DNA from: Ferruginibacter sp.
GTDB taxonomy: Bacteria; Bacteroidota; Bacteroidia; Chitinophagales; Chitinophagaceae
Length of the DNA stretch: 64,000 nucleotides
Assembly: GCA_025963635.1 (NCBI GenBank)
Contig: JAOQAK010000063.1
Span: 1 to 64,000 of the forward strand
Reading direction: 5' to 3'
The notes under the pieces are model-generated. The model was not told the DNA's origin. It made no database searches and saw only the letters and a program-made list of their open reading frames with translations. Below, in pieces: positions 51,391-60,023 of this stretch (position 1 is its first letter; each line of letters opens with the position of its first letter). The translations under genes were made by a program, and so were the position numbers.

Positions 51391-51843
51391 ATGTTCTCCA
51401 AAGCAACAGAATACGCTTTAAGGGCTACCATCTATATAGCCAAACAAGGAACGGAAGAAAAGAAAATCAGCATTGAAGAAATCTCAAAGGCAATTGATTC
51501 TCCACAGTCTTTTACAGCCAAAATACTACAGCTACTTACAAGGGACAACAAAGTCGTGAGCTCAGTCCGCGGGCCCAATGGCGGCTTTTTTTTAACAGAA
51601 AAGGCGAAAAATCTACCGGTCCGGGCCATTCTGCAAGCAATGGAAGAAGATCAACTGCTGGAAAAATGCGTACTTGGTTTAAAACTTTGTTCGGAACTGC
51701 AGCCTTGCCCGATGCATGCGCAATACAAAACCATCAAACAGCAGCTCATAAAATTATTCGTTACTAAAACCATCCGGCAACTCGCCGATGATACGCTGGA
51801 AGGAGCCGTTTTCATCAACAACAAAAAACCACGTAAAAAGTAA
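51391..51843 (+). CDS. Rrf2 family regulator
   Basis: A 150-residue Rrf2-type regulator with the N-terminal winged helix (MFSKATEYALRATIYIA, SVRGPNGGFFL). Three Cys near residues 91, 98 and 104 (KCVLGLKLCSELQPCPMH) match the place of the Fe-S or NO-sensing site of IscR/NsrR/RsrR. It probably binds a cluster and controls Fe-S or stress genes. It follows queD by 43 nt. Confidence 0.88.
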   Translation: MFSKATEYALRATIYIAKQGTEEKKISIEEISKAIDSPQSFTAKILQLLTRDNKVVSSVRGPNGGFFLTEKAKNLPVRAILQAMEEDQLLEKCVLGLKLCSELQPCPMHAQYKTIKQQLIKLFVTKTIRQLADDTLEGAVFINNKKPRKK

Positions 51844-52300
51844 ACGGCAAATTAGCATTATGGCCTCTCTGCAAAAATCTCTTCAGGCATTATTGCAGGG
51901 CCATGATTCCATTCGACACTGCGGACTGCGGTGAATACATTAACACTGTTATCCCAAACCCGTGTCCGGCTACCTTCCGCCCCGGCGGATCAATTGCAAA
52001 TCCTCAGAATTGAAATCATTCCGCTGATCGCATATTCACGCGAGTTTAACAAAAATGGTCGCATTCCCGTGCGAACTCCTGAGGACTTACAACCTCAATA
52101 TTGTGAAAATATTTCCACTATTTGATTTTTAAAAAAATTTTCAGTAACCGAGAGAATTAAAGCACCAAGCGGCATTTCAGACGACAGTGTACAAATCATC
52201 TCAAATAAAGTTTTGGGGCGCTTATTTGCGGCCTCTTGCTTACATCCGCGGACCAATGGCAACATTCTTGATGTTATAAAATGAATCAGTCAAAATAATT
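51844..52300. other. Gap without a clear gene
   Basis: About 457 nt between the Rrf2 gene and the 130-residue hypothetical. There is no open frame above 65 codons with coding character. A GC-rich stem (CCGCC/GGCGG) is near 51978-51989, and a CCTCAG/CTGAGG pair bounds 51999-52084. It may hold a promoter near 52260-52300. Nothing firm. Confidence 0.4.
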
Positions 52301-52693
52301 ATGAAAACGAGACCAAAAGATCGGCACCTCGACGTTCCTGCAGAAGCAAACACGGATAAGCATATTAATTTTGAAGCACTCGAAAACAATGGAAAAGATG
52401 CCGCGGCTACAGGCGAAACCGAGTCTTATTACAACAAAAATAATCACCTTGAGAACTCTACTTTTCACCTGCTGGTGGATAATGTTCCATATACTGTAAA
52501 GGTGGTCCCTTTTCCTTTTAATGATGATACACGTTTTTATATCAGCATCAACGGTGGAACGGATCATGTATTTGCCTGGGATCCGCAGATGAAACGTTTA
52601 AGAGCTATAGATGATGAAGCTGCAATGATACCGTCGGCTTTAGAAGATGCCATCAATGAAAAATTGATAATGAATGCTTATAATGAAATGTAG
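52301..52693 (+). CDS. Conserved-looking hypothetical, 130 residues
   Basis: Not assigned. The N-terminus is charged and probably disordered (MKTRPKDRHLDVPAEANTDK). From residue about 45 there is an ordered region with STFHLLVDNVPYTVKVVPFP, RFYISINGGTDHVFAWDP and LEDAINEKLIMNAY. No signal peptide or membrane segment is seen. The pattern looks like a single beta-rich domain of a soluble protein. The context (stress-type neighbours DUF4142 and Rrf2) gives no direct clue. Confidence 0.7.
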   Translation: MKTRPKDRHLDVPAEANTDKHINFEALENNGKDAAATGETESYYNKNNHLENSTFHLLVDNVPYTVKVVPFPFNDDTRFYISINGGTDHVFAWDPQMKRLRAIDDEAAMIPSALEDAINEKLIMNAYNEM

Positions 52694-52953
52694 AAGCCGG
52701 ATAAGGATATCTGCCGTGAGACTTTTGAGTCTTGTGGAATAATCAAAACGGTTTCACAATCTTTAATAACCTATGCGATAACTTTTGGTTGAACCATACT
52801 ACGCGTCAACGCTGGTTCAATGCTGGCCCGTTTTATATCCCCCTGAAAACTTTGCGTACCGGGTAGTGAACCCACACAGATCCCAATTATTTAATAAAAC
52901 CTTTGGCTTAAAGTTTGATTTTAAATTGATTATTTAACAAAAAAAATAACATC

Positions 52954-53556
52954 ATGAAAAAATTAAAATTTCTTTCATTCATTGCAGCGGTTTGTATTTC
53001 TCAGGCATGTAATGATAGCAACAAGGACAGTGTTACGGAAGCCAAGGATTCTAATCATAATGCTCTAGACAGTTCTGCTATGGTGAACCGCACTGACACT
53101 GCGATGCGGGTGAATACCACTCCTGTTGACAAAGATGCAACAGACTTCGCAGTAGAAGCGGCTAATGGTGGGATGATGGAAGTAGATTTAGGGAAATATG
53201 CTCAGCAAAATGCAATGAGCGATCGTGTGAAAAATTTTGGTGCAATGATGGTAAGAGATCATTCCGCCGCAAATGAGGAGTTGAAAACGCTTTCTTCTTC
53301 TAAAAACATTGCTCTACCGATGGAAGTGGGGAGCGACGCAAAAAAACACATGGATGACCTGATGAAAAAGAAAGGGAAAGATTTTGACAAAGCCTATATG
53401 GATATGATGCTGGATGACCATAAAAAAGATGTAAAGGCTTTCCAGAAAGCGGCGAATGAATGCAAGGATGCCGATTTGAAGAGTTTTGCGGGAAAAACAC
53501 TGCCCACTTTACAAACACATCTTGATTCTGCTAAGGCAATTACAGGGAAAAAATAG
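52954..53556 (+). CDS. DUF4142 lipoprotein
   Basis: A 200-residue lipoprotein (lipobox ISQAC) with a charged linker, then the DUF4142 four-helix ferritin-like bundle: DFAVEAANGGMMEVDLGKYA, VKNFGAMMVRDHSAANEEL and KAYMDMMLDDHKKDV. The His and Glu pattern (MVRDH, DDH) is like that in the family, which may bind metal. It is expected to sit on the periplasmic face of a membrane. It is monocistronic and ends at a hairpin. Confidence 0.9.
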   Translation: MKKLKFLSFIAAVCISQACNDSNKDSVTEAKDSNHNALDSSAMVNRTDTAMRVNTTPVDKDATDFAVEAANGGMMEVDLGKYAQQNAMSDRVKNFGAMMVRDHSAANEELKTLSSSKNIALPMEVGSDAKKHMDDLMKKKGKDFDKAYMDMMLDDHKKDVKAFQKAANECKDADLKSFAGKTLPTLQTHLDSAKAITGKK

Positions 53557-53575
53557 GTTGGATTCGGTGTAAATG

Positions 53576-53607
53576 AAAAAGGAAGCAAAACTGCTTCCTT
53601 TTTTTAT
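53576..53607 (+). terminator. Terminator of the DUF4142 gene
   Basis: AAAAAGGAAGC at 53576 pairs with GCTTCCTTTTT, with a 4-5 nt loop and a T run, 20 nt after the stop. It can also serve the convergent gene at 53640. Confidence 0.85.
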
Positions 53608-53639
53608 CAATCATCCATTAACAAAAGAATTGAAGCATC

Positions 53640-54020
53640 TTAATTTAATTTTTTTGCCTTCAATTCATTCAGCGTTTGTTCCGAGCAGAACTGACTGGTC
53701 GGAAATATCGATACAGTATACCTTCCGAATATCGGCATATTGCCGGCAATGATCAAACCCTTGAACTTAGGATAAATAAACTGGTGATTTACCATGTTGA
53801 AAAAAGTGGGCATTTTATATATTTTAATATCAGGGTTTAAAAGGTACACAGTATCAAAACTGCCTGAAAGCATCGCTTCCATATGCACCTCGCTCTCCAT
53901 ATTAAAACTTTGGAAAGGCAAGTTGAAATTTACAACCGCGTCAAAGCATACGCCCATTTCAAACACCTCCATATTGAAATCATTAATAAAATCTGGCAAA
54001 ATTGTAGAAGTTACTTTCAT
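53640..54020 (-). CDS. Hypothetical protein, 126 residues
   Basis: Not recognised. The product has no signal peptide; it begins MKVTSTILPDFINDFNMEVF and has several aromatic/Met-rich strands (FNLPFQSFNMESEVHMEA) and a C-terminal LIIAGNMPIFGRYTVSIF. The length and even hydrophobic pattern suggest a small soluble beta-sheet protein. I used the ATG at 54020 rather than the TTG at 54026. It is convergent with the DUF4142 gene; the gap 54021-54313 contains no gene that I can see. Confidence 0.5.
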   Translation of the reverse strand: MKVTSTILPDFINDFNMEVFEMGVCFDAVVNFNLPFQSFNMESEVHMEAMLSGSFDTVYLLNPDIKIYKMPTFFNMVNHQFIYPKFKGLIIAGNMPIFGRYTVSIFPTSQFCSEQTLNELKAKKLN

Positions 54021-54313
54021 ATACAAGCATTTTTAAATGAATCCGGATGTATGTCAATGAGTATATAACATAAAAATATTCCAATCTTAATCAGCGGTGT
54101 TTTTAGTGAACAGAGCTGAAATTGGGATTATAATTCCTCACCCGCAGAACTGGCTGGTATAGAGTTGGGTAAAATAACGGTCATTGATAAAGAGTGATAT
54201 AGACCCAGGCAAGAGCATCAGCAATCAGGATTGCCGCAACAGAAGTCTAAAGAAGCTGATTTAGAAAGTGAATTGATCTTTCATGTTAATGGTAAACGTT
54301 TTAATTTGCAGGC

Positions 54314-55036
54314 ATGCCCAATGATTATTTCCAGTTCAAACATTTTACTATTCAGCAGGAAAATTGCGCTATGAAAGTGTGTACCGATGCCTGTATCTTC
54401 GGAGCATTTGTCGCTACCCGGATGAAAAACCGCCTGCCTGTTGTCGAAAGCATCTTAGACATAGGAACGGGCACCGGTTTATTAAGTCTAATGTTGGCCC
54501 AGCAGACGAATGGAAGAATTGATGCAGTAGAATTGGATGGAGCCGCCTGCAAACAAGCCAAACGGAATTTTGAACAATCAGCCTGGAGAGACAGGTTAAA
54601 AATCGTTAGTTCCAATGTGCTTGAGTTTTACCCGGGTAAAAAATATGATTTTATTATTTCCAATCCGCCGTTTTTTGAGGGCGATCTGAAATCCGGAAAC
54701 AGTAAGAAGAACGCCGCCAAACATGATAGCACACTCACCCTTGAACAACTCTTGAGCACGATTAATAAAAACTTATCAGGTGATGGCTATTTTGCCGTAC
54801 TGCTCCCCTATCACAGGACGGAATACTTTAAGAAAATTGCAGGAGAAGCGAATTACTTTCTTAATGAACAGTTGCTGGTACAACACGCTGCCAGGCATCC
54901 TTTTTTTAGGTCTGTTTTGCTTTTCAGCCATTATGAATCAACTCCTCTAAATAATGAACTTATCATAAAAAATGAGGATGGCGGTTATACACCGGAATTT
55001 ACCAGTTTGCTGAAAAATTATTACTTACATCTTTAA
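54314..55036 (+). CDS. tRNA1(Val) adenine-N6 methyltransferase-like
   Basis: A 240-residue class I methyltransferase. Motif I is ILDIGTGTGLLSLML (SAM binding), the acidic loop is AVELDGAACKQA, and the catalytic NPPF is in IISNPPFFEGD. The DACIFGAFVA start region matches the TrmN6/YfiC family, which methylates A37 of tRNA1(Val). It acts in the cytoplasm. It is convergent with the dehydrogenase-like gene at 55072. Confidence 0.88.
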   Translation: MPNDYFQFKHFTIQQENCAMKVCTDACIFGAFVATRMKNRLPVVESILDIGTGTGLLSLMLAQQTNGRIDAVELDGAACKQAKRNFEQSAWRDRLKIVSSNVLEFYPGKKYDFIISNPPFFEGDLKSGNSKKNAAKHDSTLTLEQLLSTINKNLSGDGYFAVLLPYHRTEYFKKIAGEANYFLNEQLLVQHAARHPFFRSVLLFSHYESTPLNNELIIKNEDGGYTPEFTSLLKNYYLHL

Positions 55037-55071
55037 AAGAAAAAGATTTAAACCGAAGACAGAACGCTATA

Positions 55072-56271
55072 CTATAGCCCGGCATATTCTTTCATGTAAG
55101 CAAAATCAGCGGTAAGCATTCCTTCCTTCACAATCGTCGCTTTCCTGATCGTTTCACTTCCACCTTTCCGGATATCATCCAATACAAATTTTATCAGTTG
55201 CTCTCCAAAATACCGGCTGGCGTCTCTTGGCAGTTCGTTGGGTAAATTGCCAACTGCCATTACATCAATGGAATTGGGCAGGTATGGAGCAGTTCTAAGA
55301 AAACTGTTTTTATCTACGCCATATACCGGCTGATCGATCGTGGCATCACCGAGATTACAAGGAACAGAGCCTGCTCTATCATCCGTAATATCAGCAATGG
55401 TAACGATCCGGAAACGGGGCAACTGCATATCCTCTAACTCAAATAGTCGCGGTATGGCGGTATCCCAGTACACGCCATTAATGAGAATATCCGTGCAGGG
55501 AATAAATTTGCTGAATTTACAGGCATACTCTTCGGGATGATCATGAAAATCTTCCCGCCTGTAATTTCCGGTGATTTTATGGGCGTACAAATCAGTTCCT
55601 TTCAGGTGAACATATACCGGGTAGGTAAATTCCCGTTCTACATACTCATCAGCTTCTACCTCGTGTATCCCCAACAGGTTCATAATTTCAAGCACCCCAT
55701 GCGCCACCCGCCCGCTGCCGGTGACCGCTATTTTTATGTCTGGCACTTTCAAGCCAAAATAAGTGTGTATTAGCTTCTGAAAACTGTTCACAGAAAATAC
55801 CCGTTGCAGATTGAATGCTCCCGTACGATTACCATATGCAAGCATCCCGTTGTGAGCACCGACGATACCAGCAAAAAAGCCAAACCCGATGATTCTTGTG
55901 CCGTCGATGTGTTCCAGGCACTCATAATCTATTAAGGTTATCTTTTTCTCTACAATCGTCCTCAGCAGCTTTTGATTATAGGGCTGCAATTTTTTGGTGT
56001 GTGAAAAAAACAAATAGGTTTTGCCCGCTATCAGCATTTGTACCGGCACTTCTTTGATACCCATCAACACGTCGCAGCCGCTGATATCTTCCAATACTTC
56101 CACACCTGCTATTTCATACTCTTTGTCATTGTAGCACCTGATATCGCTATGCTGCGCTTTCACCCGCATATCAGGGAAATTTTTGTGTAACCATTTGCAT
56201 TGCGCAGGGGTAAGTGCCACGCGGTTATCCGCAGGAATTTTCCCCTCCCTGATTAATCCTATTGTTAACAT
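55072..56271 (-). CDS. Lysine/alanine dehydrogenase-like NAD(P) oxidoreductase
   Basis: A 399-residue protein of the AlaDH/transhydrogenase-alpha/saccharopine dehydrogenase superfamily. The N-terminal domain has REGKIPADNRVALTP, typical of the family, and the NAD loop is VTGSGRVAHGVLEI near residue 180. The late RFRIVTIADITDDRAGSVPC matches lysine-forming saccharopine dehydrogenases better than AlaDH. The actual substrate is unknown. It lies divergent from hscB. Confidence 0.82.
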   Translation of the reverse strand: MLTIGLIREGKIPADNRVALTPAQCKWLHKNFPDMRVKAQHSDIRCYNDKEYEIAGVEVLEDISGCDVLMGIKEVPVQMLIAGKTYLFFSHTKKLQPYNQKLLRTIVEKKITLIDYECLEHIDGTRIIGFGFFAGIVGAHNGMLAYGNRTGAFNLQRVFSVNSFQKLIHTYFGLKVPDIKIAVTGSGRVAHGVLEIMNLLGIHEVEADEYVEREFTYPVYVHLKGTDLYAHKITGNYRREDFHDHPEEYACKFSKFIPCTDILINGVYWDTAIPRLFELEDMQLPRFRIVTIADITDDRAGSVPCNLGDATIDQPVYGVDKNSFLRTAPYLPNSIDVMAVGNLPNELPRDASRYFGEQLIKFVLDDIRKGGSETIRKATIVKEGMLTADFAYMKEYAGL

Positions 56272-56371
56272 CCGCCATTATTTACTGCAATTTATTGCAT
56301 ACTTAAATAGCAAGTGCAACTAAAACTGCCTCCTGAATTTTCGTGGTTACAATCATCTTGCAGGTTGTAGG

Positions 56372-56379
56372 TATCTTTG
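56372..56379 (+). promoter_or_regulatory. TATCTTTG box abutting hscB
   Basis: A perfect TAnnTTTG box ending 4 nt before the hscB ATG (56384), so transcription would start at or very near the start codon. The -33 region is not convincing. Same arrangement as at 6394. Confidence 0.45.
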
Positions 56380-56383
56380 TGGG

Positions 56384-56875
56384 ATGAATTATTTTGAACT
56401 ATTTGCCATGCCTGTTTCTCTATTACCGGACAAAGAAATATTAGTTAAGAAATATTTTGAATTGCAGCGAAAACATCATCCGGATTTTTATTCACAGGCT
56501 GACGAAGCAGATCAGCGGGAAGCACTTGAAAAATCATCATTGGTTAATAAAGCGTTGAAAGTATTACAAGACCCCGATCTCACCATTCAATATGTTTTAC
56601 AATTAAAAGGGTTACTGACGGATAATGAGAAGTACGAATTAGCGCCGGATTTTTTGATGGAGATGATGGAATTGAATGAAAAGTTAGCCGAGGAAGACTC
56701 CGCTACTTTTAAAAAGGAAGTAAACGAACTATACAATGCGCTTTATGATGCTGTAAAAAACATTATCGAAAATTACTATGATTCTACCGCATCCACGGAA
56801 AACCTGTTAAAACTAAAAGAATATTACTTCAAGAAAAAATACTTGCATCGTATTTTGGACAGAATGGACGATTAA
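56384..56875 (+). CDS. hscB: Fe-S assembly co-chaperone HscB
   Basis: A 163-residue J-domain co-chaperone. The HPD motif is in RKHHPDFYS near residue 35, and the C-terminal helical domain (EDSATFKKEVNELYNALYDAV) is that of HscB. It delivers IscU to HscA for cluster transfer. No hscA is in the window; the iscX and fdx genes at 4 kb are distant. tRNA-Leu lies 70 nt downstream. Confidence 0.9.
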   Translation: MNYFELFAMPVSLLPDKEILVKKYFELQRKHHPDFYSQADEADQREALEKSSLVNKALKVLQDPDLTIQYVLQLKGLLTDNEKYELAPDFLMEMMELNEKLAEEDSATFKKEVNELYNALYDAVKNIIENYYDSTASTENLLKLKEYYFKKKYLHRILDRMDD

Positions 56876-56947
56876 TGTAATATTGCAACCCTGTTAATAA
56901 CGAATGGAAGATGTGCTGATTGACGGCCGGAAGTTAACAGCGAGATT

Positions 56948-57031
56948 GCCCATGTGGCGGAATTGGTAGACGCAGCAGACTCAAAATCTGCCGTTCGCAA
57001 GGGCGTGAAGGTTCGATTCCTTTCGTGGGCA
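56948..57031 (+). tRNA. tRNA-Leu (anticodon CAA)
   Basis: An 84-nt tRNA with acceptor stem GCCCATG/CGTGGGC, a 5-bp anticodon stem (GCAGA/TCTGC) and loop CTCAAAA, anticodon CAA, a variable arm and T loop GTTCGATTC. The discriminator is A, as for Leu. The genomic CCA is not fully encoded. It is followed by a hairpin. Confidence 0.93.
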
Positions 57032-57052
57032 CCTGATTACCAATGCATTATG

Positions 57053-57075
57053 AGACCAGCTTTTGCTGGTCTTTT
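57053..57075 (+). terminator. Terminator of tRNA-Leu
   Basis: AGACCAG pairs with CTGGTCT around a 6-nt loop and is followed by TTT, about 22 nt after the tRNA end. Confidence 0.75.
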
Positions 57076-57950
57076 GCATTTGCAAACACTCTTTTAATAG
57101 TTACCAATTTTGCCCTGGTCATTATTAGGAGTGGAACAAACTAATACTAAGCTTTGAATTTTGTTATTCACACCGCAACAATTCTAAAGAAATTAAAGGC
57201 CGTAAAGTTACCGGGAAGCCCTACAAAACCTACCCGCCGGGTGTTAAAATTGCCAACTGTAAATAGGGTAAATAAAATTTTAAAAGCTTGTATTCAAGGT
57301 TTTGAAATATTAAGGAATTAACATGGCATACTTGCACCACAGTTACTACCCTGTTGAGTTATGACATATATTTTTCATGAGGAAAAAATCACTCAGTTTA
57401 CTTCACATTTGTCATGTTTTATTTTAAGTCATACTTCGTGTTTGGTTTTGATAGGCATAGCACCAAGCCTTACCAAACTAAAGCCAATAAGCAAACTATA
57501 TACGAAGCGAAGTATTTGCTTTCCAGACTATTAAAAAATAGAACTTAAAAGAGTTAGAGATTGATACTTTCATCCCAAACCCATGCTGCTGATCATTCGC
57601 AGAGAGTTATTAAATTGGACGCACCTAAAACATACTCAACACTGTTATCCTATTGTTTTCAATGAACTACTATTTCTAATTATTATTTTAATCCTTTAGT
57701 GCACTTGCTGCGATTATTTAATACTTCATCCCTCGCTATTTTTTATTGCACCTGGATATTTTAACGCTAAGCGATTCGAACAATATCCTTAGATATACCT
57801 TACGATTTGGATTTCACCTACCCTTAGTTACTCATTTGCCAAATTACACATCTTTATTTCTGTTCTATTTAACCCAGGTACTTTGATGGACTTTTAACTA
57901 AACCGTGAATTGTGTAACCCTCCCAACCCGCAATAGTTACCGGCAGTTAA
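57076..57950. other. A/T-rich decayed region after tRNA-Leu
   Basis: About 875 nt without a gene. A frame near 57166-57265 has coding-like codons (KGRKVTGKPYKTYPPGV) but no start. I found no integrase, tRNA 3'-end repeat or clear inverted repeat. It looks like old gene debris next to a tRNA. Confidence 0.45.
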
Positions 57951-57956
57951 AAAACC

Positions 57957-57987
57957 TGAACCCTGCTGTTTAACACAACAGGGTTCA
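57957..57987 (-). terminator. Terminator of the decayed T9SS gene
   Basis: TGAACCCTG pairs with CAGGGTTCA, and on the minus strand a TTTTTT run follows. It lies 12 nt below the stop codon of the fragment at 57999, showing that the fragment is a true gene end. Confidence 0.75.
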
Positions 57988-57998
57988 AGTCTGTAGAT

Positions 57999-58125
57999 TT
58001 AATTTTTCGAATAGATTAGTTTAGCCAGTTGCACTTCATTAGCTGTAGTAACTTTTACTACCTACTTGCCGTTAGCTACGCTTATTGGTACCTGTACGAT
58101 TGTTTGTAAAACACCGGTGGCAGAT
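57999..58125 (-). pseudogene. Truncated T9SS sorting-domain gene end
   Basis: Minus-strand frame from 58125 to TAA at 57999: VLQTIVQVPISVANGK, an in-frame TAG where Tyr or Ile is expected, then VVKVTTANEVQLAKLIYSKN. This is the final stretch of a T9SS type A sorting domain (usual form VANGxYVVKV). The 5' part is missing and a stop has arisen. Its own terminator follows. It ends where the GH105 fragment on the other strand begins. Confidence 0.7.
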
Positions 58126-58489
58126 CACCGACAGCATCAATGCCAAAGGTAATTACCTGGAATCTTCCGCTTCCTGCATGTTTGTTTATGCGTTGGCAAA
58201 AGGCGTTCGACTTGGTTATCTGCCCGCGTCGTTTCTTGAAACGGCGAAAAAAGGTTACGAGGGCATTCAGAAACAGTTTATTGAGACAGAGGCCAATGGC
58301 CAGGTAAATTTAAAGAGTACGTGCAGAAGCGCGGGTGTGGGCAACAACCCGTATCGTGATGGTAGCTATCGATATTATGTAAGCGAACCTGTTGTTACCA
58401 ATGATGCTCATGGAATTGGGTCATTCCTGTTAATGGCAAATGAAATGGAAAAGTTAGGAAAAACCGTGACTGTAAAAGAAAGCAAATAG
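58085..58489 (+). pseudogene. Truncated GH105 rhamnogalacturonyl hydrolase end
   Basis: The 134-residue frame carries only the C-terminal part of a GH105 unsaturated rhamnogalacturonyl hydrolase: WQITDSINAKGNYLESSAS, VYALAKGVRLGYLPASFL and GNNPYRDGSYRYYVSEPVV. A full enzyme has 350 residues or more, with its catalytic Asp earlier, so this is non-functional. Homology starts near residue 12 (58118); the residues before look like read-through. Its missing 5' end abuts the truncated T9SS gene. Confidence 0.75.
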
Positions 58490-58795
58490 TAATTATTTAT
58501 TGCTATTATAAGAAAATAAAGAGGAGACTACTATTTAAAGTATGAACCTAATACTCCCTGTTGGCACACGGATTACAGTGATGCTTTTTTATCATTGTTT
58601 TACGCCTTCATGTACTGATTTCAATATTATTCACGGCGCTCGTTACAAGTACCGGAACGGCGGAGAGTATGGAGCAATGATTACAAATGGCTGTTGTTGT
58701 AGCGGTATACTCTGGGATGATGTGCTGCTAGTCCAGAAGTTTCAGGTAAGGTGGTCGTTTGTGATTTACATTATCAATGTGCCGCCCGATAAAAA
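58490..58795. other. Gap after the GH105 fragment
   Basis: 306 nt. The 89-codon frame (58542-58811) has no protein-like features I trust, although GARYKYRNGGEYG could be decayed coding. Nothing else seen. Confidence 0.4.
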
Positions 58796-59098
58796 TCAAC
58801 AACAGTCATGAAGAACACGGTCATGCACAATTACAAATGTCATCCATAACACGACCAGGATTGATAGCAGATTAATGATTGCGAGTGTTGTATAATAATT
58901 TCTCTGAAAAGCATTGGACTTGCTAATAATTTTTTTAGCGTAAAATTTAGAAGCAACTGGAATCAGAGCCACCAACAATAACACAATAATCCCAGGATAA
59001 AAACCAGTGAATGCAACACCAATAATGCTGAGTGCTGCTATCGTAAGGGATAATATCATTGATGTGGAGGTAATAACACTAAATGTTTTCGTTTCCAT
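58796..59098 (-). CDS. Small three-helix membrane protein
   Basis: A 100-residue protein starting METKTFSVITSTSMIL with two close N-terminal membrane helices (SMILSLTIAALSIIGVAF; FYPGIIVLLLVALIPVA), a charged turn, and a third helix near the C-terminus (LAIINLLSILVVLWMTFVIV). The family is not known. The ATG at 59098 follows a good promoter; the longer upstream frame would run through that promoter and is rejected. Confidence 0.65.
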   Translation of the reverse strand: METKTFSVITSTSMILSLTIAALSIIGVAFTGFYPGIIVLLLVALIPVASKFYAKKIISKSNAFQRNYYTTLAIINLLSILVVLWMTFVIVHDRVLHDCC

Positions 59099-59136
59099 TT
59101 TGATAATATTTAAGACTTCAAATTTACTTGAGAACT

Positions 59137-59166
59137 CAAAAGTACAAAAGCACTTTGAATTACAAA
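59137..59166 (-). promoter_or_regulatory. Promoter of the three-helix membrane protein
   Basis: On the minus strand, TTTG (59163-59166) and TACTTTTG (59137-59144) are separated by 18 nt, matching the Bacteroidota TTTG-N19-TAnnTTTG pattern. The start codon at 59098 is 39 nt below. Confidence 0.6.
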
Positions 59167-59167
59167 G

Positions 59168-59652
59168 TAAATATACGAACATGCCGGGAAACGATAAAGT
59201 ATTTTTATTTGTGCCGGAATTGAATTCGCCTCGCAGTACACGTGCCCAAGTCCTGATCTTCATTCTGTGGAATTATTATTGAAAGTGGGTATTGTGAATG
59301 GACGAGCGGGGGTGATCCTTATTGACAGTCTATCTAAACGGATCTATCCATTTTATAGAATTTGACACGCTATTGTCACATGCAGAGCAAAAAAGGCAAA
59401 TACTTGTTCACACTGTATTACAAGCAATGCGTATTGTGCTTTCCTAGCCCTATAAAACGCTTAAAAGCCTTAAATTAGTAAACTAAGTTTGAGGCTTTTT
59501 AATTCATATCGGCAAATAATTTTCTTCAACATATCTCTCCAGCTTCGGCATCGGAAAGTTCCCCTGTTTGTATGGTTACAAACAGGGTATACCTTTCCTA
59601 TGAACTTTCACCTGAAAGCTCATTTGGTTTTTCCAAGGATATTAATAAAAAT
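59168..59652. other. Gap with two hairpins
   Basis: About 485 nt between the membrane gene promoter and hpf. It includes the terminator at 59463-59500 and an 11-nt perfect hairpin, CCCTGTTTGTA (59562-59572) with TACAAACAGGG (59577-59587). No gene is evident. Confidence 0.5.
59463..59500. terminator. Terminator, probably of hpf/usp
   Basis: AAAAGCCTTAAA pairs with TTTGAGGCTTTT across a 13-nt loop, with T runs on both sides. It lies about 150 nt below the hpf stop on the minus strand. Confidence 0.55.
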
Positions 59653-59988
59653 TTATTTAGAAAAAACTTTATAGAACCGGTTCTTCATCCTTTGCAGCAT
59701 CTTGGCAGGTTTACTTCTGCTGAGCATTTTTTGGAGCGTTCGCACAGATTCCAATACTGATTTCTCATACAAGTCTGTACTCTTTGAAACGAAATGGTCG
59801 TTACCGGGAATCATCAGCCGGATTTCACACAATTTATTTTGAGGATTACCCCCGTCTCCCTGCCGTAGCGTAACTTCTGCACGAATTATATGATCACTCT
59901 GCCTAAATAATTTACTCACTTTTTCAGTGATAAAATTTTCCAATTGGCTTCCTGCTTTAAAATTGCGAGATTGAATGGTAATGTTCAT
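59653..59988 (-). CDS. hpf: HPF/RaiA family ribosome-associated protein
   Basis: A 111-residue short-form HPF/RaiA protein: MNITIQSRNFKAGSQLENFI, then VSKLFRQSDHIIRAEV and a C-terminal Lys/Arg-rich helix. It binds the 30S decoding region and silences or protects ribosomes in stationary phase. The C-terminal dimerisation domain of long HPF is absent. It is 35 nt below a Usp gene, so the two stress functions are probably co-expressed. Confidence 0.9.
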   Translation of the reverse strand: MNITIQSRNFKAGSQLENFITEKVSKLFRQSDHIIRAEVTLRQGDGGNPQNKLCEIRLMIPGNDHFVSKSTDLYEKSVLESVRTLQKMLSRSKPAKMLQRMKNRFYKVFSK

Positions 59989-60023
59989 GATGGCCTGTTT
60001 TATTTAATAATGAATGAAAAAAA

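Noticed and set aside
57166..57265. Small gene with KEIKGRKVTGKPYKTY
   Set aside because: Protein-like but has no start codon and lies in debris after tRNA-Leu; treated as a possible remnant only.
58542..58811. 89-codon hypothetical gene after the GH105 fragment
   Set aside because: Cys-rich, irregular sequence in a decayed region with no supporting context.
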